Assembly (NCBI RefSeq): GCF_022113815.1
Contig: NZ_SGOM01000010.1
Coordinates: 62,001-126,000, forward strand
Reading direction: 5' to 3'
DNA: 64,000 nucleotides
Origin: Vibrio cincinnatiensis
GTDB taxonomy: Bacteria; Pseudomonadota; Gammaproteobacteria; Enterobacterales; Vibrionaceae
Shown here: piece by piece, positions 1-7,314 of the stretch
Layout: each line of letters starts with the position of its first letter
Position numbering within the stretch: the stretch's first letter is position 1
Position numbers and translations under genes: made by a program
Notes under the pieces: model-generated
The model's input: the letters and a program-made list of their open reading frames with translations, nothing else
What the model was told of the DNA's origin: nothing
Database searches by the model: none

Positions 1-1
1 T

Positions 2-787
2 CATGTGGAAATGTTTGTCTATGGCGATTGGCAACAGCAAGATGCACAAGCCATGGCTGAAGTACTCAAAGACGCATTAAGAGTTAACAACCAGTCTTAT
101 CAAGAATCATTACGACCACTTGTCATGCTTGGTGATAGTGGAACATTCCAATACGAAGTTAACTGTGACCAAGATGACTCAGCCATTGTGGTCTATTACC
201 AATCACAAGAAATTACACCTCGCAATATTGCGCTTTACTCTCTTGCTAATCATTTAATGTCGGCTACATTTTTCCATGAAATCCGAACCAAACAACAACT
301 AGGCTATATGGTTGGTACCGGAAATATGCCACTCAATCGCCATCCCGGCATTGTGCTTTATGTACAATCTCCGAATGCTGCTCCTGCTGAACTGATTCGC
401 TCAATTGATGAATTTCTCAATGCCTTTTATCTGGTCTTACTGGAACTGAATGAGTATCAATGGCATAGCAGTAAGCGCGGATTATGGAATCAGATTGCCG
501 CTCCAGATTCGACTTTAAGAAGTCGAGCGCAACGCTTATGGGTTGCGATTGGTAATAAAGATGAAACGTTTGATCAACGAGAGCAAGTACTGGACGAACT
601 CAAGCAGCTTCGCCGATCTGATATGATTCGCTTTATCGTCAATGAACTCAAACCAAGAACGGCTAACCGCTTAATTATGCATACTCAGGGCAACGCCCAC
701 CACGATCATCAGCCACTTGAGCTTGGCGAAGACATTGAATCAGCTGCACAATTTCAACGTCGACCTAAAGCCTGTGATTTAGGCTAG
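2..787 (+). CDS. M16 (insulinase/pitrilysin-like) zinc metalloprotease, C-terminal part only
   Basis: The reading frame is open from the window edge, so the N-terminal half with the catalytic HxxEH motif lies outside and only about 261 residues are visible. The visible part is the non-catalytic C-terminal M16 half. It contains FFHEIRTKQQLGYMV, in which Arg and Tyr seven residues apart match the pair that in insulin-degrading enzyme contacts the substrate C-terminus. Family members degrade small peptides and are usually periplasmic or cytoplasmic monomers of about 900-960 residues. The stop overlaps the stop of the convergent yecM by four bases. The gene is intact as far as seen; the exact subfamily (ptrA orthologue or Vibrio paralogue) cannot be settled from the tail. 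Confidence 0.9.
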   Translation, partial: HVEMFVYGDWQQQDAQAMAEVLKDALRVNNQSYQESLRPLVMLGDSGTFQYEVNCDQDDSAIVVYYQSQEITPRNIALYSLANHLMSATFFHEIRTKQQLGYMVGTGNMPLNRHPGIVLYVQSPNAAPAELIRSIDEFLNAFYLVLLELNEYQWHSSKRGLWNQIAAPDSTLRSRAQRLWVAIGNKDETFDQREQVLDELKQLRRSDMIRFIVNELKPRTANRLIMHTQGNAHHDHQPLELGEDIESAAQFQRRPKACDLG

Positions 788-1377
788 TGTTCCGATTGGA
801 TAATAGACGTTAAACGGTGGGGATGTAGTTTGATACAGATCCCTTGCCACTTAAACGCTAGCGTAGGGTTAGCAAGACGCTCTCCCTCTCCTTTCGGTGA
901 AGACAGTTTGGTCTGAATACCCAATTCAGCTAATTGTTCCCACTGCTTAGCCAGTGATGGGAATTGACGTAAAATATCTTGCTGATACGCTTCTGCATTA
1001 TCAGCAGCAGAAGGCACGACAAACTCCACGTGCTCCCATCCCTGCAGAGGGTATACTTTTCCCTCTGCAGGATAAGGTAACTCTAGGCAATCAACCGACC
1101 AACCTTCACTCACCAAAGGTTGAGTTAACGCGAAAACGATAATCGGCCGCCCATGTATTTCTGCCATAGATAAAACATCGCCATGCTCTAACCATGCCTG
1201 ATGCGCCGCTTCAGCCAATGACCTATCATTGATTCTTAACGCGATGTGATCCAATAAAAAAGAGGAAAGATCGAGCTGTAAAAGTTGGCAAAGTTGCTGA
1301 ACTTTGCCCATAAAATCATTGAATTGATTTTTCATTTGTTGAGGATGAAGAGAAGATTCAATCAGTAAAGAACACAT
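784..1377 (-). CDS. yecM: YecM family protein (VOC-superfamily fold, function unknown)
   Basis: About 197 residues with the YecM signature blocks DHIALR, GRPIIVFAL, GWEHVEFVVP, SSPKGEGERLANPTL and IKLHPH. E. coli YecM has a vicinal-oxygen-chelate-like fold, which suggests a metal-dependent isomerase or dioxygenase activity, but no reaction is known for the family. The ATG at 1377 was chosen because it gives the same N-terminal length as E. coli YecM. A TTG four codons upstream (1389) is possible and neither has a good ribosome site. The gene converges on the protease with stops overlapping by four bases. Confidence 0.88.
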   Translation of the reverse strand: MCSLLIESSLHPQQMKNQFNDFMGKVQQLCQLLQLDLSSFLLDHIALRINDRSLAEAAHQAWLEHGDVLSMAEIHGRPIIVFALTQPLVSEGWSVDCLELPYPAEGKVYPLQGWEHVEFVVPSAADNAEAYQQDILRQFPSLAKQWEQLAELGIQTKLSSPKGEGERLANPTLAFKWQGICIKLHPHRLTSIIQSEH

Positions 1378-1582
1378 AGCCCTAGCCAAAAAGACGGATT
1401 TATCCGCTATGTTATCAACATTACATGGGGAAAGTAGAAAAATTCCTAATTTTCACCCTATAAGCCATTTCAGAATATTGCTATTATGTGCGCCAATTTA
1501 TGAACAAGATCAAGATATGCATTCACCTTCTGTGTGATACAAATGCATACCTCACCAATTCTCGGAATTGAAGGACACGCGT

Positions 1583-3316
1583 GTGAATATTCAAGCACTG
1601 ATTAATGATAAAGTCTCTCAGGCTCTTGAAGCCGCTGGCGCTCCGGCAGGGACACCTGCTGCGGTACGCCAATCCGCAAAACCACAATTTGGCGACTATC
1701 AAGCAAATGGCGTGATGGGTGCAGCCAAAAAACTCGGCATGAACCCACGAGAGTTCGCACAAAAAGTTCTGGATGTTCTCGATTTAGACGGCATTGCGAG
1801 CAAAACCGAAATTGCTGGCCCAGGTTTTATTAACATTTTTCTATGTGAGTCATTTCTTGCACAACAAGCAGAACTCGCTTTAGCCGATGCCGCTTTGGGC
1901 GTTGCCAAAGAAACCCCACAAACCATCGTTGTTGACTATTCTGCTCCCAACGTTGCAAAAGAAATGCACGTCGGGCACTTGCGCTCAACTATTATTGGGG
2001 ATGCGGTCGTCCGTACCCTTGAATTTTTAGGTCATAACGTGATCCGAGCTAACCACATTGGGGACTGGGGCACTCAGTTTGGTATGCTTATCGCCAACCT
2101 TGAAAGAGTACAGCAGCAATCGGGTGAAGTTTCCATGGAATTGGCGGATCTTGAAGCCTTCTACCGTGAATCGAAAAAGCTATACGATGAAGATGAAACC
2201 TTTGCAGAGAAAGCACGTAACTACGTGGTTAAACTACAAAGTGGTGATGCTTTTTGCTTAGAAATGTGGAAAAAATTGGTCGATGTGACCATGATCCAAA
2301 ACCAGCGCAATTATGACCGCCTCAATGTTTCTCTCACTCGAGATGATGTGATGGGAGAAAGCATGTACAACGATATGCTTTCTGGCATTGTTGCCGACCT
2401 TAAACAAAAAGGCCTAGCGCAAGAAGATGATGGCGCACAAGTGGTTTTTTTAGATGAATTTAAAAATAAAGATGGCGAACCGATGGGCGTCATTATCCAA
2501 AAACGTGATGGCGGTTTCCTCTACACCACCACCGATATTGCTTGTGCGAAATATCGTTATGAACAATTAGGTGCTGATCGCGTCTTATATTTTATTGATT
2601 CTCGTCAACATCAACACTTGATGCAAGCGTGGACCATCGTTCGTAAAGCCGGGTATATTCCTGAAACAGTCAGCTTGGAGCACCATGCCTTTGGGATGAT
2701 GTTAGGTAAAGATGGCCGTCCATTTAAAACCCGTGCTGGTGGAACCGTTCGCCTAGCCGCTCTTTTAGATGAAGCAGAAGATCGTGCATTAGCCTTAATT
2801 GAAGCAAAAAATCCAGAGCTCTCTAACGAAGAAAAAGCTCAAATCTCAACAACGGTAGCAATGGCAGCAGTGAAGTATGCAGACTTGTCAAAACACCGTA
2901 CCACAGATTACATCTTTGATTGGGATAATATGCTGGCCTTTGAAGGCAATACTGCACCTTATATGCAATATGCTTATACTCGCGTAGCCTCTATTTTTGC
3001 CAAAGCGGGCGTGGCGATGGAAAACCTGAATGGTGAGATCATCGTAAGCGAAGAAAAGGAAAAAGCCTTGATCGCTAAATTGCTTCAGTTCGAAGAAGCC
3101 GTTCAAGCCGTTGCTCGTGAAGGTCAGCCTCACATTATGTGTAGCTACTTATTCGAGTTGGCCGGTCAATTCTCTAGTTTCTATGAAGCATGCCCTATTT
3201 TGGTGGCGAGTGAAGAATCCATCAAACAGAGCCGTTTAAAATTAGCCGCCCTCACAGCTAAGACAATTAAGCAAGGTTTGGATTTGTTAGGAATCCATAC
3301 GCTAGAGCGGATGTAG
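1583..3316 (+). CDS. argS: arginyl-tRNA synthetase
   Basis: Class I synthetase that charges tRNA-Arg with arginine using ATP in the cytoplasm. At 577 residues it has the same length as the E. coli enzyme. The HIGH-like motif is EMHVGH near residue 122, and the loop replacing KMSKS is in [11 protein letters not shown] near residue 380; ArgS typically lacks a canonical KMSKS lysine and needs tRNA for activation. The N-terminal additional domain ([10 protein letters not shown]... QFGDYQAN) and the C-terminal anticodon-binding helical domain (ALSLxK-type [17 protein letters not shown]) are present. The GTG at 1583 is chosen because AAGGA lies seven bases upstream and the protein then starts as in E. 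coli (MNIQAL). An in-frame TTG at 1568 is unlikely. Confidence 0.98.
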   Translation: MNIQALINDKVSQALEAAGAPAGTPAAVRQSAKPQFGDYQANGVMGAAKKLGMNPREFAQKVLDVLDLDGIASKTEIAGPGFINIFLCESFLAQQAELALADAALGVAKETPQTIVVDYSAPNVAKEMHVGHLRSTIIGDAVVRTLEFLGHNVIRANHIGDWGTQFGMLIANLERVQQQSGEVSMELADLEAFYRESKKLYDEDETFAEKARNYVVKLQSGDAFCLEMWKKLVDVTMIQNQRNYDRLNVSLTRDDVMGESMYNDMLSGIVADLKQKGLAQEDDGAQVVFLDEFKNKDGEPMGVIIQKRDGGFLYTTTDIACAKYRYEQLGADRVLYFIDSRQHQHLMQAWTIVRKAGYIPETVSLEHHAFGMMLGKDGRPFKTRAGGTVRLAALLDEAEDRALALIEAKNPELSNEEKAQISTTVAMAAVKYADLSKHRTTDYIFDWDNMLAFEGNTAPYMQYAYTRVASIFAKAGVAMENLNGEIIVSEEKEKALIAKLLQFEEAVQAVAREGQPHIMCSYLFELAGQFSSFYEACPILVASEESIKQSRLKLAALTAKTIKQGLDLLGIHTLERM

Positions 3317-3336
3317 CCTCCACATTATCTCATGTC

Positions 3337-3367
3337 AAAAAGGTTGGCCATAGCGCCAACCTTTTTT
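3337..3367 (+). terminator. Rho-independent terminator of argS
   Basis: Stem AGGTTGGC (3341-3348) and GCCAACCT (3355-3362) with a six-base loop, preceded by A4 and followed by T5. It is placed 20 bases after the argS stop. Confidence 0.9.
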
Positions 3368-3451
3368 CTCGCTACACCTAGATACTCTGTTGGGGATCTC
3401 TCTTCTTATTAGCGATATAATCTCATGATTAAAATATGATGGATTTGAGAT

Positions 3452-3883
3452 ATGCACTTTGAACTTCACCCTCAGCTAGCCCAAGATACCGATATGATTG
3501 GGCAATTTCCTCTCTGCTTAGCCTTACTTCATAAAGATGCGGCGGTGCCTTGGGTTATCTTAGTACCGAAAAAAAGCCCACTCAAAGAACTTCACCACCT
3601 ACCAATGCAAGATCAACAGCAATTCTTACTTGAATCACAGGCCGTCAGCCAAGCTCTCGAAGCCTTGTTTCAGCCAGATAAACTAAATTTAGGGGCTCTA
3701 GGCAATATCGTACCCCAACTGCACATTCATCACATAGCCCGTTTTGCTACTGATTGTGCTTGGCCTGGGCCCATTTGGGGCAATACAGAAGGCGTACAAC
3801 GCAGTGATAAAGATCAACAAGAAATGCTACAGAGATTACGCACCATTTTATCACTGAGCACGCTTTTTTCTTCTGAGGTATAA
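3452..3883 (+). CDS. HIT domain protein (histidine-triad hydrolase family)
   Basis: 143 residues. The histidine triad is seen near residues 90-95 in PQLHIHHIAR, followed by FATDCAWPGPIWG, which is typical of the proteobacterial HIT subgroup. HIT proteins are nucleotide hydrolases or transferases that cleave phosphoramidates or dinucleoside phosphates; the substrate here is unknown. The start ATG at 3452 has only a weak GAG ribosome site. It lies after the argS terminator and is followed by its own terminator, so it is probably monocistronic. Confidence 0.9.
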   Translation: MHFELHPQLAQDTDMIGQFPLCLALLHKDAAVPWVILVPKKSPLKELHHLPMQDQQQFLLESQAVSQALEALFQPDKLNLGALGNIVPQLHIHHIARFATDCAWPGPIWGNTEGVQRSDKDQQEMLQRLRTILSLSTLFSSEV

Positions 3884-3945
3884 ACCAATACCATCATTCA
3901 AGATCGTCGTTTAGGTCTGCATGAACAAAGAGCCGAACACAGCGT

Positions 3946-3981
3946 AATGCCAATCAGTTAAGCTGACTGGCATTTTTCTTT
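3946..3981 (+). terminator. Rho-independent terminator after the HIT gene
   Basis: Twelve-base stem AATGCCAATCAG / CTGACTGGCATT with one mismatch (3946-3957 and 3963-3974), then a T-rich tract. It works in the plus direction only; the minus side has no T tract. Confidence 0.85.
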
Positions 3982-3998
3982 TTTAGTAAGGGGAGCAA

Positions 3999-4229
3999 TC
4001 ACATAGTCACGATTAATGACAAACTATTATCTCGATTCAAACAATAGCGAACTCGTGTAACATAGTTCGCCGCATTCGTATCGATCAAACGCGAAATCAC
4101 CCCTTTTTTGATCCACACGGCAAGCATCGCATCGACGCCATCTTCACTAAGAGCGAAACGTTTGGCGAGATCTTTTCGGGTTGCTGACCCTTGTTGTTCA
4201 ATCACCTGCTTAAGCTCAGATAAAATCAT
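3999..4229 (-). CDS. feoC: FeoC, winged-helix partner of ferrous iron transporter
   Basis: 76 residues, with the winged-helix N-terminal pattern of FeoC (ILSELKQVIEQQGSATRKDLAKRF). Its ATG overlaps the feoB stop (ATGA), which indicates translational coupling. FeoC is a cytoplasmic accessory of FeoB; in enterobacteria a cysteine cluster binds an iron-sulfur cluster. Here only one cysteine is present (RYCLN near residue 63), so it cannot form that cluster alone. That agrees with what I recall of Vibrio FeoC, proposed to act through protein contact with FeoB rather than as a redox sensor. Last gene of feoABC. Confidence 0.9.
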   Translation of the reverse strand: MILSELKQVIEQQGSATRKDLAKRFALSEDGVDAMLAVWIKKGVISRLIDTNAANYVTRVRYCLNRDNSLSLIVTM

Positions 4230-6496
4230 GCCAGTTGAACCTCAAGTGTCTGATGTTTACGCCCCAGACGTTTCATGTAGTGGAACACCAAAACAGACGT
4301 CAACACAATTCCCAAAATCCAACCACCACTACTCACAGGGTGATCATTAAAATGCGCGGCTTGATAAAATAGAGCGGCGGCTCCATAAGCGAGCCCCATT
4401 GTCCATACAGCAATGAAACGCGCATATTTTGAACCAAATTCGCGCACATAAGCTCCCATCGCAGCTACGCACGGTGTATAAAGCAGAATAAAAATCAAGT
4501 ACGCGAATGCAGCGTAGCTACTCACAAAATAGTGCTGTAAATTACCAAAAATAGACGCATCCACTTCTTGCTCTGCAGCTATCGCATCATTATCAGTAAG
4601 ATCACCCACATCAATGCCTAGCGGGTCAGAAAAATTAAGGCCCATTAGGTTCTCAGGAATAGTCATCACCGCTTCTTGCAAGCTAGCCAGTAAATCAAAC
4701 TCAGCGTCTTCTTGGTCAACAGAGCTATAAAGATTGTTCAGTGTTCCAACAACGGCTTCTTTTGCAAAAATACCAGTAATAATCCCTACCGTCGCCGCCC
4801 AATTATCTTGATGAATCCCGATCGGTGTAAATATCGGTGTCACCACTTGAGCTGCACTTGATAAGACCGATTTATCACTATCTTCATTACCAAAACTACC
4901 ATCTGTACCTAAGGAATTAAAGAAGCTCAAAATGGTCACCACAATAACGATGGTTTTTCCTGCACCCAAAACAAAGCGCTTTAATTTTTGCCATGTTTTG
5001 ATCAACACATTTTGTAACGTAGGCAGTTCATAATCTGGCATTTCCATTAATAAACTGTCACTTGATCCAGGGTATAACGTTTTCTTTAACACCCATCCCG
5101 TAAAGACTGCCGCAACAATTCCTAATAGATACAGAGCAAATACGACGTTTTGTCCATTGTTTGGGAAAAAAGCGGCGGCAAAAAGTGCATAGACAGGTAA
5201 ACGAGCACCACATGACATAAATGGTGCCATTGATGCCGCCAGTTTTCGCTCACGTTCTTGATCCAGAGTCCGTGTAGCCATAATTGCTGGTACATTGCAA
5301 CCAAATCCCAACACTAATGGGACAAAGGCTTTACCCGGTAGACCAATCTTCTGCATGACTTTATCTAACACAAATGCAGCCCGCGACATGTAGCCTGAAC
5401 TTTCAAGTAGCGCAAGAAATAGATACAGACAGGCAATAACTGGAATAAACGTGGCGACGGTTTGAATCCCCCCACCTAAGCCATCAGCCAATAAAGTGAC
5501 TAACCAAATGGGAAGATGCTCATCGAACAGATAATGCCCACCATCAACCAATAATGCCCCGACACCAATATCAAAAAAGTCGATAAAAGCACTACCAATA
5601 TTGATAGAGAACATAAACATTAAATACATGACAACAAAAAAGAAGGGAACGCCTACCCATTTATTTAAAATAACTCGATCTACTTTCTCCGTAAAACTGT
5701 GGCTTAACTTCCCTTCACTACGGCGCACGTGTTGGCAACACTGATGTAAAAAGGTGTATTTCACATCAGCAACAAGTAAATCAATATCCAATTCGCATTT
5801 TAATTGTTCACGATTAATCAATTGACGCTCTTCTTCCATCCGCTCATTGATCACCAATAAGTCATTCTCGAGCGCTCGGATCGCCAAAGCACGAGCCGAC
5901 ACTTCCTGAGCGGCAAAAATCGGCTCTAACTGTGTAATGGCCCCTTCAAATATCGAACCATAATCCAGCTCTAATTCTTTAAGCGCAATACCTTGCACCA
6001 CTTTCTTATGCAGTTGTTCTTTAAAACGTCGTACTTGATGTTTGTTATTTGCAGACAAAGCGAAAACCGGGCAACCTAATACTTGCTCTAGTTTTTTTAT
6101 ATCAATGGTCTGACGTACCCGCTTAAGTGCGTCCATTTTATTAAGAACCACAACCATAGGGCGACCTAACTCACGTAACTGTAAGGTCATATAAAGGCTG
6201 CGTTCTAAGCAAGTGACATCAACCACATTGATGATCAAGTCGACTGGGTGAGTCAGCACTGCACGAGACGCTATCGACTCATCAATGCTATTACTGTCAT
6301 TGCCACTGTCTAAAGCGTAAATTCCCGGTAAATCGGTCACTCGGAATTCATCGCCCGAATGACGATAACGACCCGTCTTCTTCTCAACCGTGACACCAGC
6401 CCAGTTACCAACTTGCTGTTTGGCACCCGTTAAGCCATTAAATAACGTCGTTTTTCCACTGTTGGGGTTACCAACGGTTAAAACTTGATATTCCAT
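4226..6496 (-). CDS. feoB: FeoB ferrous iron transport protein
   Basis: 756 residues. The N-terminal G-protein domain shows G1 GNPNSGKTT (8-16), a G2 threonine in GVTVEKKTG, G3 DLPG, and G4 NKMD near residue 120. A helical guanine-dissociation-inhibitor-like stretch follows, then the membrane part from about residue 285 with repeated Gate/Nucleoside-recognition segments including GFGCNVPAIMATRT near residue 400. It moves Fe2+ across the inner membrane and is the core of the Feo system. Its ATG overlaps the feoA stop (TAATG) and its stop overlaps the feoC start, so the three genes are translationally coupled. All GTPase motifs and the conserved membrane cysteine are present. Confidence 0.98.
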   Translation of the reverse strand: MEYQVLTVGNPNSGKTTLFNGLTGAKQQVGNWAGVTVEKKTGRYRHSGDEFRVTDLPGIYALDSGNDSNSIDESIASRAVLTHPVDLIINVVDVTCLERSLYMTLQLRELGRPMVVVLNKMDALKRVRQTIDIKKLEQVLGCPVFALSANNKHQVRRFKEQLHKKVVQGIALKELELDYGSIFEGAITQLEPIFAAQEVSARALAIRALENDLLVINERMEEERQLINREQLKCELDIDLLVADVKYTFLHQCCQHVRRSEGKLSHSFTEKVDRVILNKWVGVPFFFVVMYLMFMFSINIGSAFIDFFDIGVGALLVDGGHYLFDEHLPIWLVTLLADGLGGGIQTVATFIPVIACLYLFLALLESSGYMSRAAFVLDKVMQKIGLPGKAFVPLVLGFGCNVPAIMATRTLDQERERKLAASMAPFMSCGARLPVYALFAAAFFPNNGQNVVFALYLLGIVAAVFTGWVLKKTLYPGSSDSLLMEMPDYELPTLQNVLIKTWQKLKRFVLGAGKTIVIVVTILSFFNSLGTDGSFGNEDSDKSVLSSAAQVVTPIFTPIGIHQDNWAATVGIITGIFAKEAVVGTLNNLYSSVDQEDAEFDLLASLQEAVMTIPENLMGLNFSDPLGIDVGDLTDNDAIAAEQEVDASIFGNLQHYFVSSYAAFAYLIFILLYTPCVAAMGAYVREFGSKYARFIAVWTMGLAYGAAALFYQAAHFNDHPVSSGGWILGIVLTSVLVFHYMKRLGRKHQTLEVQLA

Positions 6497-6723
6497 TAAA
6501 CTTTCTCCACTTCCACGGCCGAGGCTATACTTTCTCGCACAGCAATAGAAACCCCTCTCACTTCAATTTGAAGAGGGTCTCCCATCGGAGCTCGACGAAT
6601 CAGTGTTACTTGGGTATTCGGTAACAAGCCCATTACCATCAATTTCTTACGAATGTCTATCGACAATTCATTCAACGCGATGATGAGACCAGACTCACCC
6701 GCTTTCAATTCAGACAATTTCAT
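6496..6723 (-). CDS. feoA: FeoA, SH3-like ferrous iron transport accessory protein
   Basis: 75 residues with the FeoA/DtxR C-terminal SH3-like fold pattern: MKLSELKAGESGLI, then KLMVMGLLPNTQVTLIRRAPMGDPLQIEVRG. It is a small cytoplasmic protein needed with FeoB for Fe2+ uptake, probably through direct complex formation. ATG 6723 was chosen over a GTG 12 bases upstream because it matches the usual N-terminus. It is the first gene of feoABC, and its stop overlaps the feoB start by one base. The upstream region carries an FNR-like site and a Fur-like site (listed separately). Confidence 0.95.
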   Translation of the reverse strand: MKLSELKAGESGLIIALNELSIDIRKKLMVMGLLPNTQVTLIRRAPMGDPLQIEVRGVSIAVRESIASAVEVEKV

Positions 6724-6750
6724 TGGTCGCCACACAAACTGTATTGTAAA

Positions 6751-6765
6751 TGAGAAGGATTTCTA
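6751..6765 (-). promoter_or_regulatory. candidate Fur box in the feoA leader
   Basis: TGAGAAGGATTTCTA matches the 7-1-7 Fur inverted repeat TGATAAT-N-ATTATCA at 10 of 14 positions. It lies 28 bases before the feoA ATG, just after the inferred transcription start, a position suited to repression. Inferred by motif only. Confidence 0.45.
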
Positions 6766-6777
6766 TTTCTAACTGTA

Positions 6778-6819
6778 ATAATACGCCTACAAACGCCATT
6801 AATCATTGTGTGAAATCAA
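6778..6819 (-). promoter_or_regulatory. candidate FNR-activated class II promoter of feoABC
   Basis: The plus strand reads TTGTGTGAAATCAA at 6806-6819, 8 of 10 conserved bases of the FNR box TTGAT-N4-ATCAA. On the minus strand a -10 hexamer TATTAT occupies 6783-6778. If transcription starts at 6771, the box centre (6812.5) is at -41.5, the standard position for an FNR class II promoter. Anaerobic induction of feo is established in E. coli; here it is inferred from geometry. Confidence 0.5.
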
Positions 6820-7047
6820 AGATTCCACAAATTGCCTCGTCACTTTCGCTAAAACGCCCTCGTTAAAAACGTCAAATAATTTTCTTCTTTGGATTAAATC
6901 TCTATTTACTCAGTTTTCATCTTCTAACAAAAAAACAAAAACTAAAAGTAAAACAAATGGATAGAATAGATTATTCATTAATGACGGTTTTATCAGGTTA
7001 CGTTGTCGTTAATTTTATACGTGAAATAAGCCTGTTTGATTATAGTG

Positions 7048-7183
7048 ATTCTGTCAACGGGGATTCTCCCCGCCGATAGAATTCCAGAGGTGATATGGCA
7101 CTGCCCATATCACTCCGGCAGCAAGCGAAGGTGTCATTGACGCCCGTGGTATAGTCCCCCCGGCTATACCACGATCTTTTTTT
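7048..7183 (+). ncRNA. candidate structured small RNA with intrinsic terminator
   Basis: Four consecutive stem-loops fill this 136-base stretch. (1) An outer stem ATTCTGTC/GATAGAAT (one G-T pair) encloses the perfect hairpin CGGGGA-TTC-TCCCCG at 7058-7072. (2) GTGATATGG/CCATATCAC with a six-base loop lies at 7090-7113. (3) GGTGTC/GACGCC lies at 7130-7144. (4) CGTGGTATAG/CTATACCACG, ten perfect pairs, lies at 7145-7173 and is followed by ATC and seven T on the plus strand. A -10-like TATAGT sits at 7041-7046 with no convincing -35. I do not recognise the RNA family; it is not a cobalamin, TPP, glycine or cyclic-di-GMP riboswitch. The same DNA holds a 47-codon open frame on the minus strand, so the strand of function is unresolved. 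Confidence 0.45.
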
Positions 7184-7197
7184 CTATTCTGTTCCAC
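7054..7197 (-). CDS. candidate 47-residue small protein overlapping the structured segment
   Basis: A GTG codon at 7197 is preceded by AGGAGG with seven bases of spacing, the best Shine-Dalgarno sequence in this intergenic region, and opens a frame of 47 codons ending in TGA at 7054. The peptide starts VEQNRKKDRGIAGG, has a central TPSLAAGVIWAVPYHLW stretch and ends SIGGENPR: a basic N-terminus followed by a short apolar segment. It lies between the AraC-type regulator and feoA on the same strand. I do not recognise a family. The perfect inverted repeats in the same DNA argue for an RNA role instead, or for a dual-function transcript. Confidence 0.35.
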   Translation of the reverse strand: MEQNRKKDRGIAGGTIPRASMTPSLAAGVIWAVPYHLWNSIGGENPR

Positions 7198-7314
7198 TTT
7201 CTATCCTCCTGCCTAGCTCAACAGCCATCACTCATACTCCCAGCACCTTCTCGGCTCACTAATAATAAGAGGTTCATTTTGCTGATTAACTTGGTCAGTC
7301 AAATAATAAGTTCG

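Larger units (their letters stand above)
6724..7314. other. 591-base intergenic region between feoA and the AraC-type regulator
   Basis: Bases 6724-6830 hold the inferred feoA promoter with its FNR-like and Fur-like sites. Bases 6840-7040 are A/T-rich and I see no further feature in them. Bases 7048-7197 hold the structured segment with two competing interpretations. Bases 7198-7314 are pyrimidine-rich on the plus strand and carry no clear terminator for the upstream regulator gene. Confidence 0.6.

Noticed and set aside
1568..1582. TTG start for argS
   Set aside because: The AAGGA ribosome site lies after this TTG and correctly before GTG 1583, which also matches the conserved N-terminus.
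7018..7055. Minus-strand TTGACA and TATAAT near 7055-7039 as a feoA promoter
   Set aside because: The two hexamers are separated by only about seven bases, which is far too short, and the site is 300 bases from feoA.
7048..7183. Riboswitch (cobalamin, cyclic-di-GMP, TPP, glycine)
   Set aside because: Short stretches such as GGCACTGCCC recall cobalamin elements, but the required conserved boxes are absent and no gene follows on the plus strand.
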